From positions 3,100,001 through 3,164,000 of the forward strand of contig NZ_JAUSYS010000001.1 in the NCBI RefSeq assembly GCF_030817015.1: a stretch of 64,000 nt of DNA. Direction: 5' to 3'. The position numbers and the translations under genes are program-made. Shown here one piece after another: positions 1-8,115 of the stretch (positions within the stretch are counted from its first letter, which is position 1; each line of letters opens with the position of its first letter). The DNA comes from Arthrobacter sp. V1I7 (GTDB lineage Bacteria; Actinomycetota; Actinomycetes; Actinomycetales; Micrococcaceae). The notes below the pieces were generated by a model. That model saw nothing but the letters and a program-made list of their open reading frames with translations, made no database searches and had not been told where the DNA came from.

Positions 1-1257
1 GCCGAGGAGGTAGAGCGCCACCGGTACGGAGGACTTGAACTGGCTCAGCAGCGCGGTGGCGATGATCGGAGCCAGCGAACCGGCCACGATCGAGGTGACC
101 TGGTAGCCGAGCGAGACGCCGGAGTAGCGCATCCGGGTCGGGAACATCTCCGCCATGATGGCCGGCTGCCCGGCGTACATGAGGGCATGGAACAGCAGGC
201 CGATGGTGATGGCGGCCAGGATGATGAGGTCGTTCTTGGTGTCCATCATCGGGAAGGCGAAGAAGCCCCAGGTGCCGCCGAGGATGGCGCCGGCCATGTA
301 GACCGGCTTGCGGCCGTAGGCGTCCGAGAGCTTGCCGACCATCGGCACCGCGCAGAAGTGGATGAAGTGCGCGATCAGCAGGAGCAGCAGGATCCGGGAC
401 GTGTCGGTCTGGACGATGATCTTCAGGTAGGTGATGGAGAAGGTGACCACGAGGTAGTAGAGGATGTTCTCCGCGAAGCGCAGGCCCATGGCGGTGAAGA
501 CGCCGCGCGGGTAGCGGCGGAAGACCTCGGCGACGCCATAGCCCTTGTGCTCAACGACAACTTCCTTGCGGGCCTCCAGGAAGATGGGGGCGTCCTGGAC
601 CTTGGTGCGGATGTAGTAGCCGACGATCACGATCACGGCGGAGAGCCAGAACGCCACGCGCCAGCCCCAGCTGAGGAATTCGGCGGGAGAGAGCAGCGAG
701 GACAGCGCGAAAAGCACACCGGTGGCGAGCAGGTTGCCCATCGGAACTGCGGACTGCGGCCAGGAGGACCAGAAGCCGCGGGACTTGCTGGGGCTGTGCT
801 CGGCCACGAGGAGGACCGCGCCGCCCCATTCGCCGCCGACGGCGAAGCCCTGGACGAAGCGGAGGAAGACGAGCAGGGCCGGCGCCCAGTAGCCGATCTG
901 CTGGAACGTCGGGAGGCAGCCCATGGCGAAGGTAGCGACGCCGACCAGGATGATGCTGAGCTGGAGGAGCTGCTTGCGGCCGAACTTGTCGCCGAAGTGG
1001 CCGAAGACGATGCCGCCGATGGGGCGGGCCACGAAGCCGACGGCGTACGTCACGAAGGCGGCAATGATGCCGTCCAGCTCGGTGCCGGAATTCGGGAAGA
1101 ACAGCTTGCCGAAGACGAGGGTAGCGGCCGAGGCATAGAGGAAGAACTCGTACCATTCAACAACGGTGCCGGCCATGGAGGCCGTCACCACCTTCCTCAG
1201 GCCGGACGACTTGACGTCGGGCTCTTCGGGGCGCCTGGCGGCGTTTTGCGTGCTCAT
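1..1257 (-). CDS. MHS-family MFS transporter, C-terminus cut by window edge
   Basis: The minus-strand frame is open from an ATG at 1257 to the window edge (419 codons), so the C-terminus is missing. Early residues include GTVVEWYEFFLYASAA, ARPIGGIVFGHFGDKFGRK and VGGEWGGAVLL, the classic signatures of metabolite:H+ symporters of the MHS family (ProP, ShiA, KgtP relatives), which import organic acids or osmolytes with protons across the plasma membrane. About ten hydrophobic segments are visible. A purine-rich GAAGGAG lies just before the ATG. The protein resembles the frameshifted transporter at 47309-48723 but is intact. The substrate cannot be told from sequence. No partner gene is visible because the downstream side is outside the window. 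Confidence 0.93.
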   Translation of the reverse strand, partial: MSTQNAARRPEEPDVKSSGLRKVVTASMAGTVVEWYEFFLYASAATLVFGKLFFPNSGTELDGIIAAFVTYAVGFVARPIGGIVFGHFGDKFGRKQLLQLSIILVGVATFAMGCLPTFQQIGYWAPALLVFLRFVQGFAVGGEWGGAVLLVAEHSPSKSRGFWSSWPQSAVPMGNLLATGVLFALSSLLSPAEFLSWGWRVAFWLSAVIVIVGYYIRTKVQDAPIFLEARKEVVVEHKGYGVAEVFRRYPRGVFTAMGLRFAENILYYLVVTFSITYLKIIVQTDTSRILLLLLIAHFIHFCAVPMVGKLSDAYGRKPVYMAGAILGGTWGFFAFPMMDTKNDLIILAAITIGLLFHALMYAGQPAIMAEMFPTRMRYSGVSLGYQVTSIVAGSLAPIIATALLSQFKSSVPVALYLLG

Positions 1258-1457
1258 TTCGACTCCTTCGGTGTCTCCGTCGACACACTATGGACCAGCG
1301 GGAGGACGACGCCTGTGATTTGGACCACCCGGCGTCATTCTCAACGAGTATGGTCCCTCCCGGCCTCAGCCTCAACGGCCATTAGTGCAGAGCGCGTCTG
1401 CAAAAATGCACAAGTTCGCCCGTTTTGCTTGAAGCGGTGGCGGTTTTAGGGCAGGGC

Positions 1458-2636
1458 CTAGCCGAAGAAGTTCTCCCGGAGCTGCCCGTTGAGCTGGCCG
1501 ATCTCGGTCAGGAAACCGTCGTGGCCGATCGGTGCCTGGATCACCTGCACCTCCACGGTCCCGGGCAGGGCCTCCGCGAGGGCGCGGGACTGGGCCGGGA
1601 AATACAGCCGGTCCGAGTCCACGGCTGCCACCAGGAACTCCGCCGTGGACGGCGCCAGGGCCTCCTCGAGTGCCCCGCGGCCGCGGCTGACGTCGTGGCT
1701 CATGAGGGCCTCGGTGATGGCGATATAGCTGTTCGCGTCGAATCGCCGGACGAGTTTGTTGCCCTGGTGGTCGAGGTAGCTTTCCACCTGGTAACGGCCC
1801 CGGCCGGACAGCGACCCGGCCTGCAACGGGGCCTCTGATTCCTGGGCATTCCGGCCGAAGCGTCCGTCCAGCTCGGCCGCGGAGCGGTAGGTGATGTGCG
1901 CGATGCGCCGTGCCAGGGCAAGGCCCGCCTCGGGTCCCGGGCCGCCGTAGTAGTCCCCGCCGTTGAAGCCGGGATCCTGGCGGATGGCGAGCGTCTGGGC
2001 CTGGGCGAAAGCGATCTGTTCGGCGGTGCTGCTGGCTCCGATGGAAATCACGGCGCAGCGCCGGACCCGCTCCGGGAAGGTCACGGCCCACTCCAGGGCG
2101 CGGGCCCCGCCGAGGGATCCGCCCAGGACCGCGTACCAGCTCCGGATGCCGAGGGCGTCCGCCAGCCGGGCTTCGGCTGCCGTGGTGTCGCGCAGGGTCA
2201 CCAGCGGGAACCGGGAGCCCCAGGGTTTTCCGTCCGGAGCGGTCGTGGAGGGCCCGGTGGAGCCGTAGCAGCCGCCCAGGATGTTGATGGAGACCACGAA
2301 GTACCGGTCGGTGTCCACTGGGGCTCCGGGGCCGGCGAGCTGTTCCCACCAGCCGGGCTCCTCGCTGGCACCGCGGGTGACGTGGGTGTCGCCGGTGAGC
2401 GCATGCTCGATCAGCACCGCGTTGGAGCGGTCCGCGTTGAGGGTTCCCCAGGTTTCATAGGCGAGGGTGACATCGGGCAGCCGGGAGCCGGACTCGAGCT
2501 CAAGGTCACCGATCCGGAGATATTGCACCGTCCCGTCAGGAACGGTGCCAGGACCTGCCACCGCTGCTGGGCGGCTGGCCGGCGTGTCGGCGGTGATGCT
2601 TATGGGTGCACCCGTGCGGGTGGCGGCAATCGTCAT
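1458..2636 (-). CDS. metX: Homoserine O-acetyltransferase MetX
   Basis: Transfers an acetyl group from acetyl-CoA to L-homoserine, the committed cytosolic step of methionine synthesis by direct sulfhydrylation. The 392-residue alpha/beta-hydrolase protein has the nucleophile elbow LGGSLGGARALEW (Ser about 174), and C-terminal DSDRLYFP and GHDGFL that supply the Asp and His of the triad. The frame extends upstream to 2702, but that extension translates the riboswitch. The ATG at 2636, preceded by GAGGT, is the natural start and gives the usual family length. It is separated by a SAM-IV riboswitch from metY, the next enzyme of the pathway. Homoserine O-succinyltransferase activity is possible in related families and is not excluded by sequence alone. 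Confidence 0.95.
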   Translation of the reverse strand: MTIAATRTGAPISITADTPASRPAAVAGPGTVPDGTVQYLRIGDLELESGSRLPDVTLAYETWGTLNADRSNAVLIEHALTGDTHVTRGASEEPGWWEQLAGPGAPVDTDRYFVVSINILGGCYGSTGPSTTAPDGKPWGSRFPLVTLRDTTAAEARLADALGIRSWYAVLGGSLGGARALEWAVTFPERVRRCAVISIGASSTAEQIAFAQAQTLAIRQDPGFNGGDYYGGPGPEAGLALARRIAHITYRSAAELDGRFGRNAQESEAPLQAGSLSGRGRYQVESYLDHQGNKLVRRFDANSYIAITEALMSHDVSRGRGALEEALAPSTAEFLVAAVDSDRLYFPAQSRALAEALPGTVEVQVIQAPIGHDGFLTEIGQLNGQLRENFFG

Positions 2637-2650
2637 GTGGGACCTCACTT

Positions 2651-2765
2651 CGCGCTTGCCCGCCGTCGGCAGACCGGCAGGCCAGGTCTTCACCCGGGGC
2701 ACCCCGCCGCAAAAGGAGGGTTGCCGGCCAGCAAGCCGGGGCTGTCACTGGCACTCATGACCTGC
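2651..2765 (-). promoter_or_regulatory. SAM-IV riboswitch upstream of metX
   Basis: Read on the minus strand, the leader contains TCATGAGTGCCAG, GCCGGCAACCCTCC and GGGGTGCCCCGGGTG followed by GAAGACC, then a GC-rich hairpin and GGCAAGCGCG. This is the conserved core of the actinobacterial SAM-IV class, including its 3' pseudoknot segment. A likely -10 box TAAACT (2770-2775) sits 8 nt before the riboswitch core, so transcription should begin at its 5' edge. SAM binding is expected to shut off metX; the switch ends close to the ribosome-binding site, which favours translational control, although this is inferred. A near-identical copy precedes metY. Confidence 0.9.
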
Positions 2766-2829
2766 CTCGAGTTTACGAAACGTTGCGCCGTTGTGGCGAA
2801 GATTGTGACGGCTATGTGACTCCCGGCCT

Positions 2830-2869
2830 GGTTCCGGTGCCCCAGCGCGCGGCCGCGGCACCGGAAACC
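2830..2869 (-). terminator. Possible hairpin after metY
   Basis: Arms GGTTCCGGTGCC and GGCACCGGAAACC form a near-perfect stem a few bases after the metY stop. No T-tract follows on the minus strand, so this is a weak terminator candidate only. Confidence 0.35.
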
Positions 2870-2875
2870 GGCGAA

Positions 2876-4192
2876 TCAGCCGGCCTTGGCCGCGCGGAAG
2901 CCGGCGTCGAGGTCGGCGAGGATGTCGTCAATGTGCTCCAGTCCCACGGAAAGCCGGACCAGGCCCGGATGGACGCCTGCGATGGTCTGCTGTTCGGGCG
3001 AGAGCTGGCTGTGGGTGGTGGAGGCCGGGTGGATGACCAGCGAACGCACGTCGCCGATGTTCGCCACGTGGGAGTGCAGCTCAAGGGCATCGACGAAGCG
3101 CTGGCCGGCCTCCGCTCCCCCGGCGAGAATGAACGAGACCACGGCTCCGGTGCCTTTAGGCCCATACTTGCGGCCGCGCTCATACCAGGGGCTGGATGGC
3201 AGCCCGGCGTAGGCAACCGATTCGACGTCGGCCCGGGCTTCGAGCCATTCGGCGACCCTGGTGGCGTTGGCAACGTGGCGCTCGACGCGCAGGCTCAGGG
3301 TCTCGATGCCCTGGGCGATGAGGAAGGCGTTGAACGGCGAGACGGCGGAGCCCAGGTCGCGCAGCAGCTGGACGCGCGCCTTGAGGATGTAGGAGAGGTT
3401 TGCGCCGAGCGCGCCGTCCTTGCCGAGGTCCCGCGCGTAGACGATGCCGTTGTAGGTCGGGTCGGGGGTGTTGAAGCCCGGGAACCGCTCCGGCTCGGCG
3501 CCGAAGTCGAAGTTGCCGGAGTCGACAATGACGCCAGCGATCGCGGCGCCGTGGCCGCCGAGGTACTTGGTGGCGGAGTGCACCACGATGTCCGCACCCC
3601 ACTCGATCGGGCGGATCAGGTAGGGCGTGGAGAGGGTGTTGTCCACGATCAGCGGCACGCCGGCGTCGTGGGCCACGGCGGAAATTCCCTCAATGTCGAG
3701 GACGTCCTGGCGCGGGTTGGAGACCACCTCGCCGAAGAACAGTTTCGTGTTGGGCCGGACCGCACCGCGCCACTGCTCCAGATTGTCCGGATCCTCCACG
3801 AACGTCACGGAGATCCCGAATTTCTTCAGCGTATGGGCCAGCAGGTTGTAAGTTCCGCCGTACAGGCTGGGGCTGGCGACGACATGGTCACCGGCTTCCG
3901 CGATGTTGAGGATCGCGAAGGTCTCGGCGGCCTGGCCGGAGCTGAGCAGCAGCGCCCCGAGTCCGCCCTCCAGGCTCGCCACCCGCTGCTCCACGGCATC
4001 CTGGGTGGGATTGCCGATCCGGGTGTAGATCGGCGCAAGTTCGGCGAGCGCGAAGCGATTGGCTGCGCTTTCGGCGCTGGGAAACACGAACGACGTCGTC
4101 TGGTAGATGGGCAGGGAACGGGCGCCGGTGGCACTGTCCGGCTGCTGGCCGGCGTGGATCTGGCGGGTTTCAAAGGACCAGGCGTTGGACAT
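2876..4192 (-). CDS. metY: O-acetylhomoserine sulfhydrylase MetY
   Basis: PLP enzyme that makes homocysteine (and acetate) from O-acetyl-L-homoserine and sulfide. The 438-residue protein shows the Cys/Met-metabolism PLP fold: YQTTSFVF near residue 30, SSGQAAETFA, LIVDNTLSTPYL (Asp about 184) and the PLP lysine in SATKYLGGHG (Lys about 209). The length (about 430-440) and the lack of a cystathionine-synthase-type N-terminus favour the O-acetylhomoserine branch, which fits metX next door. The start chosen is the ATG at 4192 with GAGGAG upstream; the longer frame to 4366 only reads through the riboswitch. It has its own SAM-IV leader, so metX and metY are separately transcribed but co-regulated. 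Confidence 0.94.
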   Translation of the reverse strand: MSNAWSFETRQIHAGQQPDSATGARSLPIYQTTSFVFPSAESAANRFALAELAPIYTRIGNPTQDAVEQRVASLEGGLGALLLSSGQAAETFAILNIAEAGDHVVASPSLYGGTYNLLAHTLKKFGISVTFVEDPDNLEQWRGAVRPNTKLFFGEVVSNPRQDVLDIEGISAVAHDAGVPLIVDNTLSTPYLIRPIEWGADIVVHSATKYLGGHGAAIAGVIVDSGNFDFGAEPERFPGFNTPDPTYNGIVYARDLGKDGALGANLSYILKARVQLLRDLGSAVSPFNAFLIAQGIETLSLRVERHVANATRVAEWLEARADVESVAYAGLPSSPWYERGRKYGPKGTGAVVSFILAGGAEAGQRFVDALELHSHVANIGDVRSLVIHPASTTHSQLSPEQQTIAGVHPGLVRLSVGLEHIDDILADLDAGFRAAKAG

Positions 4193-4258
4193 CGGGATAC
4201 TCCTCAGGACCGGGCACAGGCCGCCCCGGAGACCGTCGGCCCGGGTCGGTGCAGGCGC

Positions 4259-4374
4259 CGCGCTTGCCGGCCGGCGGGTGCCGGACGGCCAGGTCTTCAC
4301 CCGGGGCACCCCACCGCGAAACGAGGGTTGCCGGCCAGCGAGCCGGGGCTGTCCGCTGGCACTCATGACCTGGC
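4259..4374 (-). promoter_or_regulatory. SAM-IV riboswitch upstream of metY
   Basis: Second copy of the element found before metX: TCATGAGTGCCAG, GCCGGCAACCCTCG, GGGGTGCCCCGGGTG, GAAGACC, a short hairpin and GGCAAGCGCG, in the same order and spacing. A TACACT hexamer (4378-4383) lies 8 nt upstream of the core, exactly where TAAACT lies before the metX copy. Expected to repress metY when S-adenosylmethionine is plentiful. Confidence 0.9.
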
Positions 4375-4519
4375 TTCAGTGTAGGAACGGCTTGCGGGCC
4401 CTGGATAGCTTTGTGACGAAGATGAAGTCTGCGCTCCGGTCCTGGTCCGGTCTTCGTCCGGCCGCCATGATTGGCCGCACGCAGCCAGGCAGTCCGACAC
4501 CGTCAAAACGGCATCCCAC

Positions 4520-4539
4520 CTCACTTAGGGTCACCTAAG
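4520..4539. promoter_or_regulatory. DtxR/IdeR-like palindrome before the VOC gene
   Basis: Contains CTTAGG-GTCA-CCTAAG. Aligned by eye with the 19-bp DtxR/IdeR consensus (TTAGGTTAGSCTAACCTAA) over 4520-4538, 13 of 19 positions agree, with the right half (ACCTAA) complete. It lies 36 bp upstream of the VOC-family start. Iron- or metal-dependent control is a guess; another regulator with a CTTAGG half-site is possible. Confidence 0.4.
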
Positions 4540-4574
4540 CTGAGAGCCCCATCACAAAGTGCCAAGATGAGGGC

Positions 4575-5213
4575 ATGCGCATGGATCACGTCTCTTACGC
4601 CTGTGAACGAGATGGCTTGGCAGCCACCACCGAACGTATTGCAACTGCCCTCGGCGTCGACGCCGTGAAGGGCGGAGTACACCCCCGCTTCGGGACCCGC
4701 AACATGATCATCCCCCTCGCGGGACACAAATACCTCGAAGTCGTCGAGGTCCTGAACCACCCCGCCTCGGACAAGGCTCCGTTCGGCCAGGCCGTACGCG
4801 CCCGCTCCGAATCTGGCGGCGGCTGGATGGGCTGGTGCGTCGAGGTTGACGACCTGGCACCGTTCGAGGACCGGCTCGGCCGCGCCGCCGTCAACGGCAA
4901 CCGGAAGTTCCCCGACGGCCGCGAGCTTGTCTGGAAGCAGATCGGCATCCTGGGGCTCATCGCCGATCCCCAGGTTCCCTACATGCTCAAGTGGGAGGGC
5001 GATCCGGAACTGCACCCGTCCAACGCCTACCCGAGCGACGTCAAGATGACTGCGCTGACCATCGCCGGCTCGGCGGACCGCGTCACGGAGTGGCTGGGCG
5101 AACCGGTGGAGAAGCCGCTGGAAGATGTCGCCGTCAACTGGCTGGCCCCGCACGGCACGCCCGGCATCCTGTCCGTCACCTTCGAGACGTCTGCCGGAGC
5201 CGTCACCATCTGA
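4575..5213 (+). CDS. VOC/glyoxalase-like domain protein
   Basis: A 212-residue protein beginning RMDHVSYAC, the typical first strand of a vicinal-oxygen-chelate fold, with a second module from about residue 150 (DVKMTALTIAGSADRV). The layout resembles the glyoxalase-like domain PF13468 (Glyoxalase_3). Members of the superfamily use a metal to act on vicinal-oxygen substrates, but the reaction of this subgroup is not known, and the metal ligands cannot be assigned by eye beyond His4 and possibly Glu55 (KYLEVVEV). The start may be ATG 4575 or the second ATG at 4581; GAGGG precedes the first. A palindromic candidate operator lies upstream. It is convergent with the CPBP gene across a shared hairpin terminator. 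Confidence 0.75.
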   Translation: MRMDHVSYACERDGLAATTERIATALGVDAVKGGVHPRFGTRNMIIPLAGHKYLEVVEVLNHPASDKAPFGQAVRARSESGGGWMGWCVEVDDLAPFEDRLGRAAVNGNRKFPDGRELVWKQIGILGLIADPQVPYMLKWEGDPELHPSNAYPSDVKMTALTIAGSADRVTEWLGEPVEKPLEDVAVNWLAPHGTPGILSVTFETSAGAVTI

Positions 5214-5234
5214 GGCCCTTCACGGCCCTGACAC

Positions 5235-5293
5235 TTCGGCCGCCATCAGCGGGTGCCAATGACGTCACCCACCGATGGCGGCCGAATTCTTTT
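5235..5293. terminator. Bidirectional terminator between convergent genes
   Basis: Arms TTCGGCCGCCATC and GATGGCGGCCGAA enclose a shorter inner GGGTG/CACCC stem; TTCTTTT follows on the plus strand. It lies between the VOC stop (5213) and the CPBP stop (5299). Confidence 0.8.
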
Positions 5294-5298
5294 AAGGC

Positions 5299-6090
5299 TC
5301 AGCCCAGGCCGATGGCCTTGCCGAAGAGGCTGAAGCCGACGAACGCCACGATGTCCAGCAGCGCATGGGCAATGACGAGCGGCATCACCCGGCGGGTCCG
5401 GGTGTAGACCAGGGCGAAAACCACGCCCATCACCGCGTTGCCGATGAACGGGCCGAAGCCTTGGTAGAGGTGGTAGCTGCCGCGGAGCATGGCGCTCGCG
5501 AAGATGGCCAGGGGCATGCTCCAGCCGAACTTGCCCAGCCGGTCCAGCAGGTAGCCCACCACGATGACTTCCTCCACAATCCCGTGCCGCACCGCGGAAA
5601 GGATCAGCACCGGCACCGTCCACCAATAGGCGTCCAATGCGCTCGGGATGATCGTCGTCGTGATCCCCAGCGCCCGGCCCGCAGCGTAAAGGCCCAGCGA
5701 GGGGATTCCGATCAGCGCCGCCAGGCCCAGTCCCTGCAGCAGGTCCTTTCCGGGCCTGGCAAAGTCGAAGCCCAGCTTACGGAAGGCTGTGCCGCCGGAC
5801 CCGCTGTTTCCGGACAGGCCGCCGCTTCCGGGCAGGCGGTGCTCGGTGAGGAAGTAGATCACGAGGACCACCGGCACCAGCGCAAAGACGATGTCCAGCA
5901 GCTGGTAGGTCAGGTCGAAGTACTCGCGGCTGCTTTGCGGGCGGTTCAGCGTGGAGGTCCCCTCCGCCAGCGGCGCCCTGGTCATCTTGTCCAGCAGCTG
6001 CACCACGGAGTACACGGCCGACTGCCCCAGCGACAGACCCAGGACAATCCAGACTTCGATCCGAAGCCGGCGGCGTGAAGGAACCAACAT
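5299..6090 (-). CDS. CPBP-family intramembrane metalloprotease
   Basis: A 263-residue integral membrane protein with about seven hydrophobic helices. The conserved CPBP (CAAX protease and bacteriocin-processing, Abi) motifs are present in order: HGIVEEVIVVGYLLDRL (motif 1 Glu-Glu), MLRGSYHLYQG (motif 2 His) and VIAHALLDIVAF (motif 3 His and Asp). Motif 1 lacks the common EExxxR arginine, which is replaced by hydrophobic residues. These proteases cut membrane substrates; bacterial members include immunity and processing enzymes, but no target is visible here. The start is ATG 6090 with TAGGAAC before it; the longer frame to 6240 runs into the divergent phosphatase gene. Confidence 0.88.
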   Translation of the reverse strand: MLVPSRRRLRIEVWIVLGLSLGQSAVYSVVQLLDKMTRAPLAEGTSTLNRPQSSREYFDLTYQLLDIVFALVPVVLVIYFLTEHRLPGSGGLSGNSGSGGTAFRKLGFDFARPGKDLLQGLGLAALIGIPSLGLYAAGRALGITTTIIPSALDAYWWTVPVLILSAVRHGIVEEVIVVGYLLDRLGKFGWSMPLAIFASAMLRGSYHLYQGFGPFIGNAVMGVVFALVYTRTRRVMPLVIAHALLDIVAFVGFSLFGKAIGLG

Positions 6091-6178
6091 GTTCCTATCT
6101 TGCCTGCAGTTGCTGGCAGTTGCTTGCTTCCGGGCTCTTCCCCGGCCGGCGCCCCAGGCGGACTTATGCTTGGGAGCT

Positions 6179-6859
6179 ATGAGTGCGCCCGGCAAAATCA
6201 TTATGATCCGGCACGGCCAGTCCGCCGCCAACGCCGACACCTCGATCTACAACCGGGTGCCGGATTACCGGATTCCGCTGACCGAGCTGGGCCTCGGGCA
6301 GGCCCGGGCTGCCGGCGAACAGGTCCGGCGCCTGCTGGACGGCCGGCGGGTCTGCGTCTACGTGTCCCCCTACCTTCGGGCCTACCAGACCCTGGAGGCA
6401 CTCGACCTCGGGCCGCTGACCGAACGGGTGATCGAGGAACCGCGGCTGCGGGAGCAGGACTGGGCGAACTTCCAGATCGCCGGCGACATCGAAGACCAGA
6501 AGGAGCTCCGGAACGCCTACGGGCACTTTTTCTACCGCTTCCGGGAGGGCGAGTCCGGCTCCGATGTGTACGACAGGATCTCCTCGTTCATGGAAACGCT
6601 GCACCGGCACTGGTCCAAGCCCAACTACGCTCCGAACGCCCTGTTCGTCACGCACGGGCTGACGATGCGGCTGTTCTGCATGCGCTGGTTCCATTGGTCC
6701 GTGGAGTACTTCGAGTCCCTCAACAACCCGGACAACGCCGAGGTCCGCACCCTGCTGCGGACCGGCGGCGGCAAATATGAGCTGGACAAGCCCTTCAGCC
6801 AATGGGTGGACCGACGCGTGGACGAAACCGTCCTGGATGCTCCGCCGATGTTCTTCTAG
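6179..6859 (+). CDS. Histidine phosphatase (phosphoglycerate-mutase-like) family protein
   Basis: A 226-residue cytosolic phosphatase with the phosphohistidine loop MIRHGQSAAN at residues 9-18, CVYVSPYLRAYQTLEAL (the second catalytic Arg) and LFVTHGLTMRLF (the second catalytic His), the full active-site set of the family. The substrate is unknown. The start is ATG 6179, with GGGAG and a TATGCT hexamer just upstream; the longer frame beginning at 5951 overlaps the divergent CPBP gene and is rejected. Divergently transcribed from the CPBP gene, with only 88 bp between starts. Confidence 0.88.
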   Translation: MSAPGKIIMIRHGQSAANADTSIYNRVPDYRIPLTELGLGQARAAGEQVRRLLDGRRVCVYVSPYLRAYQTLEALDLGPLTERVIEEPRLREQDWANFQIAGDIEDQKELRNAYGHFFYRFREGESGSDVYDRISSFMETLHRHWSKPNYAPNALFVTHGLTMRLFCMRWFHWSVEYFESLNNPDNAEVRTLLRTGGGKYELDKPFSQWVDRRVDETVLDAPPMFF

Positions 6860-6895
6860 GCTCGCTGCGCCGCTAGTCACGGGCGGCGCGGCGGA

Positions 6896-8104
6896 TCAGC
6901 GGGCCCGGACGCCTGCCCGCCAGACCGCGTGGGTGAGCGGGATGCCGGGCCGGTAGGCCAGATGGGTGGCGGAAGGCGCGTTGAGCAGGTGCAGGTCCGC
7001 GCGGTGCCCGACGGCGATCGACCCCACCGCGCGTTCGCCGTCGGCGTCGTTCCCGGTGTCCCGGCCAAGCGCCAGCGCCCCGCCGAAGGTCGCGGCGCGC
7101 ACGGCCTCGTGCACGCTGAGGCGCATCTGCAGCACGGCGGTGGTGACGCAGAACGCCATCGAGCTCGTGTAGGAGGTCCCGGGGTTGCAATTGGAGGCCA
7201 GCGCCAGCTGCACCCCGGCGTCCAGCAGTTCCCGGCCCGGAGCCAGCGGCTGCCGGGTGGAGAGGTCGCAGGCCGGCAGGCACGTCGCCACCGTTCCGCG
7301 CCTGGCGCCGGCACCGGCGTCCCAGCCGGCCCAGCTCCCGGCGAGGGCCCCGACGTCGTCGCCGGAAAGGTAGTTCACGTGGTCCACGCTAGCTGCGCCG
7401 AATTCCACGGCAAGCTGCACGCCCGGGCCCTCGCCCAGCTGGTTGCCGTGGACGCGCAACCCCAGTCCGGCATCCCGGCACGCCCGGAGCACCCGCCGGG
7501 ACTGGTCTTCGGTAAACGCGCCCCGCTCGCAGAAGACATCGGCCCAGCGGACGTAGGGGCGGACCGCGGACAGCATCGGGCCGCACACCAGCTCCGTGTA
7601 CTCCTCGGGATCCATCCCGGCAGGGACCAGGTGCGCCCCGAGGTACGTCACTTCGTCCGCCACTGAGGACGCGATGCGGGCGCTCCGGGCCTCGTTTTCC
7701 ACGTCCAGGCCGTACCCGGTCTTGGTCTCCAGATAGGTGGTGCCCTGCGAGACGGCCTCGGCCACGCGGCCCAGCGCCAGCCGCGTGAGGTCGAAGTCGC
7801 TGGTGCTCCGGGTGGCGCCGGTGGTGACGGCGATGCCGCCGGCGCTGTAGCTCTCGCCCGCCATCCGGGCCTCGAACTCCGCAGTGCGATCCCCGGCGAA
7901 AATCAGGTGGGTGTGCGAATCGACCCAGCCCGGCAGGACGGCGCGGCCGCCGGCGTCCACGGCCTCGTCGGCGGCGGGTGCGTCGGCGGCGGCGCCGAGC
8001 CAGGCGATGCGCTCCCCCTCGATCACCACGGCCGCGTTTTTCAGGACGCGGTGCTCCACGTCCTGGGTCATCAGTTCCGCGATGTTGGTGACGAGGGTGC
8101 TCAT
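6896..8104 (-). CDS. hutI: Imidazolonepropionase HutI
   Basis: Hydrolyses 4-imidazolone-5-propanoate to N-formimino-L-glutamate, the third step of histidine breakdown. The 402-residue amidohydrolase contains VDSHTHLIFAGDRTAEFE (metal-binding His-x-His plus the HutI-specific extension), TKTGYGLD, LRVHGNQL and LALASNCNPGTSYTSSM. The start is ATG 8104 (MSTLVTN); the extra five residues to 8119 are unlikely. It begins 11 nt after the FAD oxidase gene and so is probably the last gene of the tdh-kbl-oxidase run. No hutU, hutH or hutG is nearby, which is unusual. Confidence 0.92.
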   Translation of the reverse strand: MSTLVTNIAELMTQDVEHRVLKNAAVVIEGERIAWLGAAADAPAADEAVDAGGRAVLPGWVDSHTHLIFAGDRTAEFEARMAGESYSAGGIAVTTGATRSTSDFDLTRLALGRVAEAVSQGTTYLETKTGYGLDVENEARSARIASSVADEVTYLGAHLVPAGMDPEEYTELVCGPMLSAVRPYVRWADVFCERGAFTEDQSRRVLRACRDAGLGLRVHGNQLGEGPGVQLAVEFGAASVDHVNYLSGDDVGALAGSWAGWDAGAGARRGTVATCLPACDLSTRQPLAPGRELLDAGVQLALASNCNPGTSYTSSMAFCVTTAVLQMRLSVHEAVRAATFGGALALGRDTGNDADGERAVGSIAVGHRADLHLLNAPSATHLAYRPGIPLTHAVWRAGVRAR

Positions 8105-8115
8105 GCGTCCATTCT

